A program made the translations under genes and the position numbers. Shown piece by piece: positions 45,481-54,902 of a stretch of DNA of 64,000 bases (position 1 is its first letter; each line of letters starts with the position of its first letter). The DNA comes from SG8-30 sp964406445 (GTDB lineage Bacteria; Pseudomonadota; Gammaproteobacteria; Steroidobacterales; Steroidobacteraceae): assembly GCA_964406445.1 (NCBI GenBank), contig CAYORU010000010.1, forward strand, positions 30,149 to 94,148, given 5' to 3'. Under the pieces are notes generated by a model. It was given only the letters and a program-made list of their open reading frames with translations. It did no database searches and was not told the origin of the DNA.

Positions 45481-46440
45481 CTAGGCTTGCCCGTAGACGC
45501 CGAAGGCGCGAAGCCGCGCGTGGCGGCGCTCGAGGAGCTCGCCGACCGGAAGCGCCTCGACTTCCGCGAGGTGGTGCGAGAGCGCCGTCTTCAGCGCCTC
45601 GGCCATCGACTGCGCGTCGCGGTGCGCCCCGCCGAGCGGCTCGCGCACGACCTCGTCGACGAGCCGCAGGCGACGCAGCCGGTCCGCCGTGATCCACATC
45701 GCCTCCGCCGCGAGCTCGCGCTTGTCGGCGCTCTTCCAGAGGATCGAGGCGCAGCCCTCCGGCGAAATCACCGAGTAGATGCTGTACTGGAGCATCAGCA
45801 GGCGGTCGCAGACGCCGATCGCGAGCGCGCCGCCGGAGCCGCCTTCGCCGATCACGCAGCTGACCACCGGGACGGCCAGGCTCGACATCTCGAACAGGTT
45901 GCGCGCGATGGCCTCGGACTGGTTGCGCTCCTCCGAGCCCACGCCCGGGTAGGCGCCGGGCGTGTCGATCAGCGTGACCAGCGGCACCTGGAACCGCTCG
46001 GCCAGCTTCATCAGGCGCAAGGCCTTGCGGTAGCCCTCCGGCTTCGGCATGCCGTAGTTGCGCCGCACGCGTTCCTTGGTGTCGCGCCCCTTCTGCTGGC
46101 CGATCACGACCACCGGGCGCCCGTCGAGGCGCGCGAGCCCTCCGACCACGGCCGGGTCGTCCGAGAACATGCGGTCGCCGTGCAGCTCGGCGAACTCGGT
46201 GAACAGCTGCGGGATGTAGTCGAGCGTGTACGGCCGCTGCGGGTGGCGCGCGAGCTGCGCCACGCGCCAGGGCGTCAGGCTCTTGAAGATGCTGCGCGTG
46301 AGCGCCCGGCTCTTGGCCTCGAGGCGCGTCACCTCCTCCTCGATGTTGATGTCCGAATCGCTGCCGAGGTGCTTGAGCTCGTCGATCTTCGCCTCGAGCT
46401 CGGCGATCGGCTGTTCGAAGTCGAGGAATTGCATGGCCAT
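45481..46440 (-). CDS. accA: Acetyl-CoA carboxylase carboxyltransferase subunit alpha
   Basis: First committed step of fatty-acid synthesis. 319 aa, the same as E. coli. FLDFEQPIAELEAKIDEL at residues 5-22, ARHPQRPYTLDYI, DTPGAYPGVGSEERNQSEAIA at about 160-180 (two segments), and GEGGSGGALAIGVCDRLLM at about 200. A second ATG two codons in is equally possible. Stop is TAG. Confidence 0.97.
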   Translation of the reverse strand: MAMQFLDFEQPIAELEAKIDELKHLGSDSDINIEEEVTRLEAKSRALTRSIFKSLTPWRVAQLARHPQRPYTLDYIPQLFTEFAELHGDRMFSDDPAVVGGLARLDGRPVVVIGQQKGRDTKERVRRNYGMPKPEGYRKALRLMKLAERFQVPLVTLIDTPGAYPGVGSEERNQSEAIARNLFEMSSLAVPVVSCVIGEGGSGGALAIGVCDRLLMLQYSIYSVISPEGCASILWKSADKRELAAEAMWITADRLRRLRLVDEVVREPLGGAHRDAQSMAEALKTALSHHLAEVEALPVGELLERRHARLRAFGVYGQA

Positions 46441-46469
46441 GGGGAGGTCCCGTCGTCGTTATCGCCGCG

Positions 46470-46475
46470 AGTCTA
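46470..46475 (-). promoter_or_regulatory. TAGACT -10-like hexamer before accA
   Basis: TAGACT on the coding strand about 30 bases before ATG 46440. The expected -35 region falls in the GTGARCC repeat units (TTCACG on the coding strand, but with a 19-base spacer). Weak prediction. Confidence 0.35.
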
Positions 46476-46488
46476 GCGCATGGGGATC

Positions 46489-46502
46489 GTGAGCCGTGAA
46501 CC
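46489..46502 (+). repeat. Two GTGARCC heptamers before accA
   Basis: GTGAGCC and GTGAACC in tandem, seven bases from a GTGAYCG inverted-arm element. This is the one place in the window where the two heptamer families touch. Confidence 0.6.
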
Positions 46503-46509
46503 GGGCGAA

Positions 46510-46615
46510 GTGACCGGTGATCGGTGATCAGTGATCGGCCGGAACCTCGCTCGGTGGCAATGCCCGGCTTGGCCGGTCACCGGTCACTGGTCACCGGTCA
46601 CTGGTCACCGGTCAC
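46510..46615 (-). repeat. GTGAYCG inverted-arm element, copy 4 (between dnaE and accA)
   Basis: Left arm four heptamers at 46510-46537; right arm six (CGGTCAC/TGGTCAC) at 46574-46615; core 36 bases beginning, on the minus strand, GCCAAGCCGGGCATTGCC and ending GGTTCCGGC. The right arm encodes the last five residues (Val-Thr-Gly-Asp-Gln) and TGA of dnaE. Confidence 0.92.
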
Positions 46616-49600
46616 CCTGTTCTGCCCGTACACCACCCTGACCCCATCCCGCCCCACCAGCTGGACCAGCCGCTCGATCAGCGCCCGCGTCGGCCGGACC
46701 TGCCAGTCCTGGCCGAGCGCGATGGCGGCGCGGGCGTCCTGTGAGGCGTAGTGCAGCGCGACGCCGCAGGAGCCGCCGAGTTGCGGCCTGAGGGCCTCCT
46801 CGAGCTCGCCGACGAGCCGCAGCCCGTTGCCGTTCGACGGCCAGCGCAGCACGATGCGCCGCGCCTCGCGCTCGCGCGCCGAGTCGATGTGGGTCAGCTT
46901 GCGGGCGTTGAGGCGCCAGTCCTCGATGAACTCGTCGAAGCGCAGCTGGCCTTCCACCAGCAGGATGGCGTCGCGGGCGATCAGGTCGCGATGCTGCTGG
47001 AAGACATCGTCGAACAGCGAGACCTCGAGCCGCCCGCTGCGGTCGTCGAGGATCAGCGTGGTGCGATTGCCGCGCTTCCTGATCTCGAGCACCAGCCCCG
47101 CGACGGTCACCGTGCGCCCGCCCCCGAAGCCGCGCTGCTCGCCGACCGGCTTGCCGGCCGCGACGTCGGCGATCCGCCCCGACACCAGGTGGCGCAGGTC
47201 GGCCTCGTACTCGGCGATCGGGTGGCCGGTCAGGAACAGGCCCAGCGTGTCGCGCTCGCCCTGCAGGCGCACCGCCTCGCTCCACTCGGGCACCTGCTCC
47301 ATCTCGACCGGCGGCGGCGCGGCCCCGGCGCGCCCCTCCTGCGGCATCCCGAAAAGGTCGACCTGCCCCGCCTCGGCGGCGCGCGTGCTCTGCTCGGAGA
47401 GCTGCATCGCGAGCGGCAGGTGGTGCATGAGCGTCGCGCGGTTCGGCCCGAGCCCGTCCATGCAGCCGGCGCGGATCAGCGCCTCGAGCGTGCGCCGGTT
47501 CATCTTCGCCAGGTCGATGCGCCGGCACAGGTCGCCGAGGTCGCGGAACGGGCCGCCCGCCTCGCGCTCCTGCATGAGCGCCTCGACCGCGCCCTGCCCC
47601 ACGCCCTTCACCGCGCCGAGGCCGTAGCGGATGGTCTTGGGGTCGGCCACGGTGAACTGGTAGCAGGACTCGTTGACGTCCGGCGGCAGCACGGTCAGGC
47701 CGATGCCGGCGCACTCGTCGATGAAGGTGACCACCTTCTCGGTCTTGTCCATGTCCGAGGACAGCACGGCCGCCATGAAGGCCGCCGGGTAGTGCGCCTT
47801 GAGCCAGGCCGTCTGGTAGGAGAGCAGCGCGTAGGCGGCCGAGTGCGACTTGTTGAAGCCGTAGCCGGCGAACTTCTCCATCAGGTCGAAGATGTGCGCG
47901 GCCTGCGCCTCGCGCACGCCGCGCGCCGTCGCGCCCTCGACGAACACCGAGCGCTGCTTGGCCATCTCCTCCGGCTTCTTCTTGCCCATCGCGCGCCGCA
48001 GCAGGTCCGCGCCGCCGAGCGTGTAGCCGGCCAGCACCTGCGCGATCTGCATGACCTGCTCCTGGTACAGGATCACGCCGTAGGTGGGCTTCAGCACCGG
48101 CTCGAGCGCCGGGTGCAGGTAGTCGATCGGCCCGTCGTTGCGGCCGTGCTTGCGGGCGATGAAGTCGTCGACCATGCCGGACTGCAGCGGACCGGGCCGG
48201 AACAGCGCGACCAGCGCGACGATGTCCTCGAAGCAGTCCGGCTGCAGGCGGCGGATCAGGTCCTTCATGCCGCGCGACTCGAGCTGGAACACCGCCGTGG
48301 TGCGGCAGGACTTGAGCAGGCGGTAGGTGCCGGCGTCGTCGAGCGGCAGCGCGGCGAGATCGAACGGCGCCTCGCCGCGCGCCGCCCGCTCGCGATTGAC
48401 GGTGGCGACCGTCCAGTCGATGATCGTGAGCGTCCTGAGGCCGAGGAAGTCGAACTTCACCAGGCCGGCCTGCTCGACGTCGTCCTTGTCGAACTGGCTG
48501 ACGACGCTCGCGCTGCCCTCCTCGCAGAACAGCGGCGCGAAGTCGGTCAGCACCGAAGGCGCGATCACGACGCCGCCGGCGTGCGTCCCGGCGTTGCGGG
48601 CGAGTCCCTCGAGGCTGCGGGCGAGGTCGATCAGGTCGCGGACCTCGTCCTCCTCGCGGTAGCGTCGCGCCAGCTCGGGCTCCTTCTGCAGCGCGTCGTC
48701 CAGCGTGATGCCGAGCTCGAAGGGGATAAGCTTGGCGATCGAGTCGTTGAAGCCGTAGGACAGGCCGAGGACCCGGCCCGCGTCGCGCACCACGGCCTTC
48801 GCGGCCATGGTCCCGAAGGTGATGATCTGCGACACGCGCTCGCGCCCGTAGGTCCGCGCGACGTAGTCGATCACCCGGTCGCGCCGCTCCATGCAGAAGT
48901 CGACGTCGAAGTCCGGCATCGACACGCGCTCGGGATTGAGGAAGCGCTCGAACAGCAGGCCGTGCTGCAGCGGGTCGAGGTCGGTGATGCCGAGGGCGTA
49001 GGCGACCAGGGAGCCGGCGCCGGAGCCACGCCCCGGGCCCACCGGCACGCCGTTCTCCCGGGCCCAGCGGATGAAGTCGGCGACGATCAGGAAGTAGCCC
49101 TCGAAGCCCATCCCGCAGATCACGTCGAGTTCCTGCGCGAGGCGCTGCTCGTACTCCTCGCGCGGCAGGTCGCGGACCTTGAGCTGCGCCGCGCGGGTCA
49201 TCGCCTCGAGCCGGTCCGCGAGCCCGCGGGCCGCCTGCTCGCGCAGGAACAGCGCCGGCGTCATGCCGGACGGCACGGGGAAGTCGGGCAGGAAGGACTT
49301 GCCCAGCGCGATCTCGAGCGAGCAGCGCCGCGCGATCTCGACGCTGTTCTCGAGGGCTTCCGGCAGGTCCGCGAACAGCTCCGCCATCTCCTCCGGCGTG
49401 CGCAGGTACTGCTGGTCGCTGTAGCGCCGCGGCCGCGCCGGATCGTCGAGCAGCGCCCCGTCGTGGATGCAGACCCGCGCCTCGTGGGCCTCGAAGTCCT
49501 CGCGCGACAGGAAGCGCACGTCGTTGGTCGCGACGACCGGGGCCGGGCGCACGGCCACGAGCCCCAGCACGCCGCGCAGGTACTCCTCCTCGCCCGAGCG

Positions 49601-50119
49601 GCCGGTGCGCTGCACCTCGAGGTAGTAGCGGTCGCCGAACAGCGCGAGCCAGCCTTCGAGCAGCCGCTCCGCCTCGTCGGCCCGGCCGGCGAGCAGCGCC
49701 CGGCCCACGTCGCCCTCACGGGCACCGGAGAGCGCGATCAGGCCGCCGGTCGAGCGCGGGTCGAGCCACTCGCGATCGAGCAGCGGCACGCCGCGCTGCT
49801 GCCCCTCGAGCCAGGCGCGCGAGACCAGCCGCGTGAGGTTGCGGTAGCCAGCGAGATCCTTGGCCAGCAGCGTCAGCCGGGAGGGCTCGGCGCGCTCGCC
49901 GGACTCGCGCAGCAGCGCGTCCACGCCGACGATGGGCTTGAGGCCCTTCGCCAGCGCGCCGCGGTAGAACTTGACCATGGCGAACAGGTTGCCCTGGTCG
50001 GTCAGCGCGACGGCCGGCATCCCGGCCGCGGCCACCGCCTCCATCAGCGCGGGCACACGCAGTACGCTGTCGACCAGCGAGTACTCGGTGTGCAGGCGCA
50101 GGTGGACGAACTGGGGCAT
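46598..50119 (-). CDS. dnaE: DNA polymerase III alpha subunit
   Basis: Replicative polymerase. 1173 aa from ATG 50119 (E. coli 1160). PHP domain FVHLRLHTEYSLVD at residues 4-17. Catalytic Asp pair in PDFDVDFC at about 401-408 and the third Asp in VKFDFLGLRTL at about 556. Then helix-hairpin-helix (LIRAGCMDGLG), OB-fold VTVAGLVLEIRKRG and the C-terminal tau-binding region. The tail VTGDQ and stop are formed by the repeat arm, so the C-terminus differs from family norm. Longer upstream frame rejected: it runs into rnhB. Confidence 0.97.
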   Translation of the reverse strand: MPQFVHLRLHTEYSLVDSVLRVPALMEAVAAAGMPAVALTDQGNLFAMVKFYRGALAKGLKPIVGVDALLRESGERAEPSRLTLLAKDLAGYRNLTRLVSRAWLEGQQRGVPLLDREWLDPRSTGGLIALSGAREGDVGRALLAGRADEAERLLEGWLALFGDRYYLEVQRTGRSGEEEYLRGVLGLVAVRPAPVVATNDVRFLSREDFEAHEARVCIHDGALLDDPARPRRYSDQQYLRTPEEMAELFADLPEALENSVEIARRCSLEIALGKSFLPDFPVPSGMTPALFLREQAARGLADRLEAMTRAAQLKVRDLPREEYEQRLAQELDVICGMGFEGYFLIVADFIRWARENGVPVGPGRGSGAGSLVAYALGITDLDPLQHGLLFERFLNPERVSMPDFDVDFCMERRDRVIDYVARTYGRERVSQIITFGTMAAKAVVRDAGRVLGLSYGFNDSIAKLIPFELGITLDDALQKEPELARRYREEDEVRDLIDLARSLEGLARNAGTHAGGVVIAPSVLTDFAPLFCEEGSASVVSQFDKDDVEQAGLVKFDFLGLRTLTIIDWTVATVNRERAARGEAPFDLAALPLDDAGTYRLLKSCRTTAVFQLESRGMKDLIRRLQPDCFEDIVALVALFRPGPLQSGMVDDFIARKHGRNDGPIDYLHPALEPVLKPTYGVILYQEQVMQIAQVLAGYTLGGADLLRRAMGKKKPEEMAKQRSVFVEGATARGVREAQAAHIFDLMEKFAGYGFNKSHSAAYALLSYQTAWLKAHYPAAFMAAVLSSDMDKTEKVVTFIDECAGIGLTVLPPDVNESCYQFTVADPKTIRYGLGAVKGVGQGAVEALMQEREAGGPFRDLGDLCRRIDLAKMNRRTLEALIRAGCMDGLGPNRATLMHHLPLAMQLSEQSTRAAEAGQVDLFGMPQEGRAGAAPPPVEMEQVPEWSEAVRLQGERDTLGLFLTGHPIAEYEADLRHLVSGRIADVAAGKPVGEQRGFGGGRTVTVAGLVLEIRKRGNRTTLILDDRSGRLEVSLFDDVFQQHRDLIARDAILLVEGQLRFDEFIEDWRLNARKLTHIDSAREREARRIVLRWPSNGNGLRLVGELEEALRPQLGGSCGVALHYASQDARAAIALGQDWQVRPTRALIERLVQLVGRDGVRVVYGQNRVTGDQ

Positions 50120-50130
50120 CGCGCGGGGAC

Positions 50131-50757
50131 TCAGCGCCGGGCCGGTCCCGATTTTAGCGGCGCGAAGGACCGGCGGTGCAGGCTGCAGGGGCCGAGCGCC
50201 GCAAGTGCCTGAAAATGCGCGGCCGTCCCGTAGCCCTTGTGGACCTCGAAGCCGTAGCCGGGGAACCGGCGCGCGGCCTCGCGCATCCACGCGTCGCGCG
50301 CGCACTTCGCCAGGATGCTCGCCGCGCTGATCTCCGCGACGCTCGCGTCGCCGCCGACGACGGCTTCCCAGCGGCACTCGAAGCCGAGCCCGTCCGGGCG
50401 CGGCAGCGCGTTGCCGTCCACGCGAACGAGGCCAGGCGCCGCCCCGCGCGAGGCCAGCGCGACGAGCGCCCGGCGCATCGCGAGGAAGGTCGCCTCGCGG
50501 ACATTGATCCGGTCGATCTCCCCGGCGTCCGCCAGGCCGAGGCCGAAGGCGAGCGCCCGGCGGCGCAGTTCCCCGTCGAGCCGCTCGCGGGCAGCCTCGC
50601 TCAGGCGCTTCGAGTCGGCGAGCCCGGCCACCGGCCGATCCGGGTCGAGAATCACCGCCGCCGCGAACACCGGCCCGGCGAGCGGCCCGCGGCCCGCCTC
50701 GTCGACGCCGGCGACGAGGGTTCGTGACCCCGGGCCGGGCATTTCCCGCCCGGTCAC
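50131..50757 (-). CDS. rnhB: Ribonuclease HII
   Basis: Removes ribonucleotides from DNA and RNA-DNA hybrids. 208 aa from GTG 50757 (E. coli 198). VAGVDEAGRGPLAGPVFAAA at about residues 14-33 gives the Asp-Glu pair. LADSKRLSEAARERL, the third Asp in VRVDGNALP, and ISAASILAKCARDAWM follow. GTG overlaps the lpxB stop (GTGA); ATG 50742 is a possible alternative. dnaE follows after 11 bases. Confidence 0.95.
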   Translation of the reverse strand: MTGREMPGPGSRTLVAGVDEAGRGPLAGPVFAAAVILDPDRPVAGLADSKRLSEAARERLDGELRRRALAFGLGLADAGEIDRINVREATFLAMRRALVALASRGAAPGLVRVDGNALPRPDGLGFECRWEAVVGGDASVAEISAASILAKCARDAWMREAARRFPGYGFEVHKGYGTAAHFQALAALGPCSLHRRSFAPLKSGPARR

Positions 50758-51941
50758 GGCGCCGTCCGGGACTCGGGGATCCTGGCCTGTTCCACCAGCC
50801 GCAGCACCGCCTCGGCCGCGCGCGCGCTGGCGTCGCGGCGCAGCTCGCGGTGGATCCCCTCGAACGTGCCGACGAGCGCCTCGCGCTCGCCGGACGCATC
50901 GAGCCAGCGCTCGAGCTCCGCGGCGAGCCGGCTGGCGGTGACGTCCTCCTGGAAGATCTCGGGCACCACGCCCCGGCCCGCCAGCAGGTTCGGCTGCGCG
51001 AAGAACGGCGCCTTCATCAGGCCGAACGACCTGAGCATCCACGCGGTGAGCCTGCCGAGACGGTAGGCGACGACCATCGGCCGCTTGGCGAGCAGCGCCT
51101 CGAGCGTCGCCGTGCCGGAGGCGACCAGCGCCACGTCGGCCGCGGCAAGCGCACGCCCTGCGCCACCGTCGGTGACCGTCACCGCAACGCCGGGCGCTTG
51201 CGCGGCGAGCGCCGCCTCGAACGCAGCGCGGGTCCGCGGCCCGGCGGTCGGCGCCACGAAGGCGATCCCGGGCCGCCGCTCCGCAAGCAGCGCGACCGCG
51301 CCGGCGAAGTCGGCGGCGAGGCGGGTCACCTCGCCTAGGCGGCTGCCCGGCAGCACCGCGACCAGCTCCCCGACCGGCGGCAGACCCAGGCTCGCGCGCG
51401 CACCGGCCCGGTCGGGCACGAGCGGCACCTGGTCGGCGAGCGGATGACCCACGAACTCGGCCGCGAGCCCGTGCCTGTCGTAGAAGCGCTTCTCGAAGGG
51501 CAGCAGGCACAGCACGAGGTCGAGGAAGCTCGCCATCTTCTCCACCCGGCCCTGCCGCCAGGCCCAGACCTGCGGGCTGACGTACTGCACCGTGGGGATG
51601 CCCGCCGCGCGCAGCGCCGGCGCGAGGTTCAGGTTGAACTCCGGCGCGTCGATGCCGACGAAGACGTCGGGCCGCTCCGCGAGGATCCGCCGTCGGACCC
51701 GGCCCCGCAGCGCCAGCAGGCGCGGCAGGTGCGACAGCACCTCGAACAGCCCCATCACGGCGAGGCTCTCCGCCGGCTCCCAGGACTCGCAGCCCTCCGC
51801 CTCCATGCGCGGCCCCGCGACCCCGCAGAATCGCGCCTCCGGCGCGCGCTCGCGCACGGCCCGGATGAACGCGGCGCCGAGGTTGTCGCCGGAGAGCTCG
51901 CCGGCGACGAGGGCGATGGAGAGGGGGCGCGGCTGGTTCAA
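50754..51941 (-). CDS. lpxB: Lipid-A-disaccharide synthase LpxB
   Basis: Joins UDP-diacylglucosamine and lipid X. 395 aa from TTG 51941 (E. coli 382). ALVAGELSGDNLGA near the N-terminus, CGVAGPRMEAEGCES, YVSPQVWAWRQGR at about 125, LPFEKRFY, VLPGSRLGEV and ASGTATLEALLAKRPMVVAYR all fit. The frame stays open upstream into the repeat element (to 52055), but that sequence is repeat-coded. TTG 51941 is the only plausible start after it, without a clear ribosome site; the start is uncertain. Confidence 0.94.
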   Translation of the reverse strand: MNQPRPLSIALVAGELSGDNLGAAFIRAVRERAPEARFCGVAGPRMEAEGCESWEPAESLAVMGLFEVLSHLPRLLALRGRVRRRILAERPDVFVGIDAPEFNLNLAPALRAAGIPTVQYVSPQVWAWRQGRVEKMASFLDLVLCLLPFEKRFYDRHGLAAEFVGHPLADQVPLVPDRAGARASLGLPPVGELVAVLPGSRLGEVTRLAADFAGAVALLAERRPGIAFVAPTAGPRTRAAFEAALAAQAPGVAVTVTDGGAGRALAAADVALVASGTATLEALLAKRPMVVAYRLGRLTAWMLRSFGLMKAPFFAQPNLLAGRGVVPEIFQEDVTASRLAAELERWLDASGEREALVGTFEGIHRELRRDASARAAEAVLRLVEQARIPESRTAP

Positions 51942-51976
51942 GGTGGCGGCAATGCTCGGGGCTCGGGTGGAACGGA

Positions 51977-52069
51977 GTGACCGGTGATCGGTGACCGGTG
52001 ACCGGCCGGAATCCGCAGCGAGAGGCACAGCCCGGTTTGGCCGATCACCGATCACCGGTCACTGGTCAC
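51977..52069 (-). repeat. GTGAYCG inverted-arm element, copy 5 (between lpxA and lpxB)
   Basis: Left arm four heptamers at 51977-52004, right arm four at 52042-52069, core 37 bases beginning GCCAAACCGGGCTGTGCC on the minus strand and ending ATTCCGGC. The outermost right unit provides the TGA of lpxA. It splits the otherwise contiguous lpxA-lpxB pair. Confidence 0.92.
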
Positions 52070-52836
52070 CTCACGATGCTCCTCGTCACCGTCCCGAGGA
52101 ACTCCACCAGCGGCGCGACCTCCGGCTGCTCCTTCGCGAGCTCGGCGAGCTGCGTGGTCGCCTCGGCGAGCTTCAGCCCCGAGCGGTAGAGCACCCGGTA
52201 GGCGTTCTTGAGGTTCGCGATCTGCCCGGCGTCGAAGCCGCGCCGCTTCAAGCCTTCCGAGTTGATGCCCTTCGGCTCGGCGGGGGCGCCCGCCACCATC
52301 AGGTAGGGCGGCACGTCGCGGGTCACCGCCGCGTTGTTGGCGACGAAGGCGTGGGCGCCCACCTTGCAGAACTGGTGAACGCCCGCGTAGCCGGACAGGA
52401 TCACCCAGTCGCCGAGCTCGACGTGGCCGGCGAGCGCGGTGCAGTTCGACATGACGCACTTGCTGCCGACCACGCAGTCGTGGGCGACGTGCGAATAGGC
52501 CATGAAGAGGTTGTCGTCGCCGATGCGGGTCACGCCGTGGCCGCCCACCGTGCCGCGGTTGATGGTGCAGAATTCGCGGAAGATGTTGCGGTCGCCGACC
52601 TCGAGCCGGGTCGGCTCGCCGCGGTACTTCTTGTCCTGCGGCGCGTCGCCGATCGAGGCGAACTGGAAGATCCGGCAGTCGCGACCCAGCGTGGTCGGCC
52701 CGTTGATGACGGCGTGCGGCCCGATCCAGGTGCCGGCGCCGATCTCCACGCCCGCGCCGATCACCGCGAACGGCCCGACCTCGACGTCGGGCGCGAGCTT
52801 CGCCTCGGGGGAGACGACGGCGCGCGGATCGATCAC
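52066..52836 (-). CDS. lpxA: UDP-N-acetylglucosamine acyltransferase LpxA
   Basis: First lipid A step, hexapeptide-repeat left-handed helix. 256 aa from GTG 52836 (E. coli 262). Many hexads (VGPFAVIGAGVEIGAGTWIG). Catalytic His in YSHVAHDCVVGS at about 122-133, NNAAVTRDVPPYLMVAG at about 177-193, and the C-terminal helical EGLKRRGF region. GTG overlaps the fabZ stop. The stop codon is shared with a repeat arm. Confidence 0.97.
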   Translation of the reverse strand: MIDPRAVVSPEAKLAPDVEVGPFAVIGAGVEIGAGTWIGPHAVINGPTTLGRDCRIFQFASIGDAPQDKKYRGEPTRLEVGDRNIFREFCTINRGTVGGHGVTRIGDDNLFMAYSHVAHDCVVGSKCVMSNCTALAGHVELGDWVILSGYAGVHQFCKVGAHAFVANNAAVTRDVPPYLMVAGAPAEPKGINSEGLKRRGFDAGQIANLKNAYRVLYRSGLKLAEATTQLAELAKEQPEVAPLVEFLGTVTRSIVR

Positions 52837-53288
52837 GGCTTCACCTCCGGCGCCACCATCATGGTCGCCGAGGCGACCTCCCGCCCGTCCACCTCGGCCA
52901 CGGTCGAGAACTTCCAGATGCCGCGGATCGCCCGCTCGAGCCGGGCCTTGAGGATCAGCTGGTCGCCCGGCTCGACGGGCTTGCGGAAGCGGGCGCCGTC
53001 GATGCCGACGAAATAGAAGCGGGTCTGCTCGTCCGGCACGACGCCGGCGGTCTTGAAGGCGAGGATGCCGGCGGCCTGGGCGAGCGCCTCCAGGATCATC
53101 ACCCCGGGCATCACGGGCCGGTACGGAAAGTGCCCCGGGAAGAAGGGCTCGTTCACGGTCACGTTCTTGAGCGCCTCGATCGACTCGCCGGGCACGCAGG
53201 CGATCACGCGGTCGACGAGCAGGAACGGATAGCGGTGCGGCAGCTGGTGCATCACCGCGCTGATGTCCATCGAGAAAGCCTCGCTCAT
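52833..53288 (-). CDS. fabZ: 3-hydroxyacyl-ACP dehydratase FabZ
   Basis: Hot-dog-fold dehydratase of fatty-acid synthesis. 151 aa, the same as E. coli. LPHRYPFLLVDRV at residues 16-28. Catalytic His in NEPFFPGHFPYRPVMPGVM at about 50-68, with the Glu in ILEALAQAAG just after. ATG overlaps the lpxD stop. Confidence 0.97.
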   Translation of the reverse strand: MSEAFSMDISAVMHQLPHRYPFLLVDRVIACVPGESIEALKNVTVNEPFFPGHFPYRPVMPGVMILEALAQAAGILAFKTAGVVPDEQTRFYFVGIDGARFRKPVEPGDQLILKARLERAIRGIWKFSTVAEVDGREVASATMMVAPEVKP

Positions 53289-54319
53289 TCCCTCTCCCCT
53301 TCCGAGGCCGGGGACCCGCCCTCCAGCCGCGCGAGCCGCGCCTCGAGCCTGTCGAGCCGACGCAGCCGCGCCACCATCCTGCGCCATTCGGCGGCGGGAA
53401 CGGCCGGCCACCCCGACGAATACATGCCCGGTCCCTTCAGCGAACGGGTCACCATCGTCAGCCCCGAGACCGCGACGTCGTCGCCGATCTCAAGGTGCCC
53501 GACGATGCCCGCGGCGCCGCCGATCATGCAGCGCCGGCCGATGGTGGTGCTCCCGGAGATGCCGGCGCAGCCGGCCACGACGGTGTGCGCGCCGATGCGG
53601 ACGTTATGTCCCACCTGCACGAGGTTGTCCAGTTTCACGCCGTCCTCGAGCACGGTGTCGCCGATCGCGCCCCGGTCCACCGTCGTGTTGGCGCCGATCT
53701 CCACGTCGTCGCCGATGCGCACCGCGCCGACCTGCGGCACCTTGACGTAGCCGTCGCGGTCGGGCGCGAATCCGAAGCCGTCCGCGCCGATCACGGCGCC
53801 GGCGTGCAGCACGCAGCGGGCGCCGATCGACACGCCCGGATAGAGCGTCACGCGGACGACGAGGCGGCTGTCGGCGCCGACGCGGGCGCCCTGCATCACT
53901 ATCGAGCCGGGGCCGACCAGGGCCCGCGGCCCGATCACTGCGCCGGCCTCGACCACGGCCTGCGGCCCGACGCAGGCGTCAGGCGCGACTTCGGCAGACG
54001 GGTCGACCGCCGCCGTGGGGTGGGTGCCGGCGGTTACCGGCGGCGCGGGATGCAGCAGGGCCGCGATCCGGGCATAGGCCGCGTAGGGATTCCCCGCGAG
54101 CAGCGCCGGCACCGGGCAGTCCTGCGCCGACGCCGGATCGAGGACCACGGCGCCGGCCCGGGTGGCCGACAGGAAGCGCCGGTAGCGCGGATTCGCGAGG
54201 AAGCTGACCGCGTCCGGCCCCGCCTCGCCGAGCGACGCCACGCGACTCACTTCGAGGTCGGGATCGCCCCGAAGCTCGAGCCCGAACCGGACCGCCAGCG
54301 CGCCGAGCGTGTGGGCCAT
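53285..54319 (-). CDS. lpxD: UDP-3-O-acylglucosamine N-acyltransferase LpxD
   Basis: Adds the second acyl chain in lipid A synthesis. 344 aa (E. coli 341). N-terminal uridine-binding domain (VASLGEAGPDAVSFLANPRY at about 27-46), a long hexapeptide-repeat helix, and the catalytic His in LVQVGHNVRIG at about 237-247. The C-terminal amphipathic helix is Arg/Leu/Glu-rich (RLRRLDRLEARLARLEG). 22 bases after skp. Confidence 0.97.
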   Translation of the reverse strand: MAHTLGALAVRFGLELRGDPDLEVSRVASLGEAGPDAVSFLANPRYRRFLSATRAGAVVLDPASAQDCPVPALLAGNPYAAYARIAALLHPAPPVTAGTHPTAAVDPSAEVAPDACVGPQAVVEAGAVIGPRALVGPGSIVMQGARVGADSRLVVRVTLYPGVSIGARCVLHAGAVIGADGFGFAPDRDGYVKVPQVGAVRIGDDVEIGANTTVDRGAIGDTVLEDGVKLDNLVQVGHNVRIGAHTVVAGCAGISGSTTIGRRCMIGGAAGIVGHLEIGDDVAVSGLTMVTRSLKGPGMYSSGWPAVPAAEWRRMVARLRRLDRLEARLARLEGGSPASEGERE

Positions 54320-54341
54320 GGCCCGCGCCGCCCGCGCCGGC

Positions 54342-54890
54342 TCAGTTACTGCGCGGCGCGGCGGGAGCGGCCGGCGCCTTGGCCTTGATCGCGGCCACCA
54401 CCTGGGCCGTGATGTCGACGGCCGGCGATGCGAACAGCACGCCGTCGCTGACCACGAGGTCGAAGCCGTTGGCGCGGGCGTAGGTCTGGACTTCCTGCAG
54501 CAGCGCGCGCTGCACCTTGCCGAACTCCTCGTTGCGGCGCAGGTTCGCGTCCTCCTGCAGCTCGTTGAAGCGGCGCGCGAGGTCGCGCTGGCCGTCGCGC
54601 AGCTCGCGCTCGGCCTTGGCGCGATCCGCCTCGGACATCACGGCCGAATCGCGCTTGAGCTTCTCCTCCTTGTCCTGCAGCGCCTTCTGCTGGCCGGCGA
54701 GCTCGCGCTGGCGCGGCAGGAACTCGCCCTCGAGGGCGGTCTGCGCGGCGCGGGCCTGCGGCGACTCCTCGAGCAGGCGCGCGGTATTGACGAAGCCGAT
54801 CTTGGTCTCGGCGAGCGCCGTGGCCGGCGCGAGCGCGAGCGTCGCGAGGGCTGCGAGTGCAGGGAGGGAAACATTGCGGATGCTGTGCAT
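54342..54890 (-). CDS. skp: Periplasmic chaperone Skp/OmpH
   Basis: Holds unfolded outer-membrane proteins on their way to BamA. 182 aa (E. coli 161). Signal peptide at residues 1-27 (cleavage after ALA). TKIGFVNTARLLEESPQA, then long charged coiled-coil arms (about 55-130) rich in Gln, Glu, Lys and Arg, and FDLVVSDGVLFASPAVDIT closing the body. Twelve bases from bamA. Confidence 0.93.
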   Translation of the reverse strand: MHSIRNVSLPALAALATLALAPATALAETKIGFVNTARLLEESPQARAAQTALEGEFLPRQRELAGQQKALQDKEEKLKRDSAVMSEADRAKAERELRDGQRDLARRFNELQEDANLRRNEEFGKVQRALLQEVQTYARANGFDLVVSDGVLFASPAVDITAQVVAAIKAKAPAAPAAPRSN

Positions 54891-54902
54891 TCTGTCAAAA
54901 CC

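Noticed and set aside
46751..50212. 1153-codon plus-strand open frame opposite dnaE (similar ones at 30922-33156, 44311-46476 and 54309-57359)
   Set aside because: His/Arg/Asp-rich shadow of DnaE (and of recJ, tilS/accA, bamA); no domain features.
51942..52055. N-terminal extension of lpxB to ATG 52055
   Set aside because: The extra codons are read through the repeat element and have no LpxB similarity.
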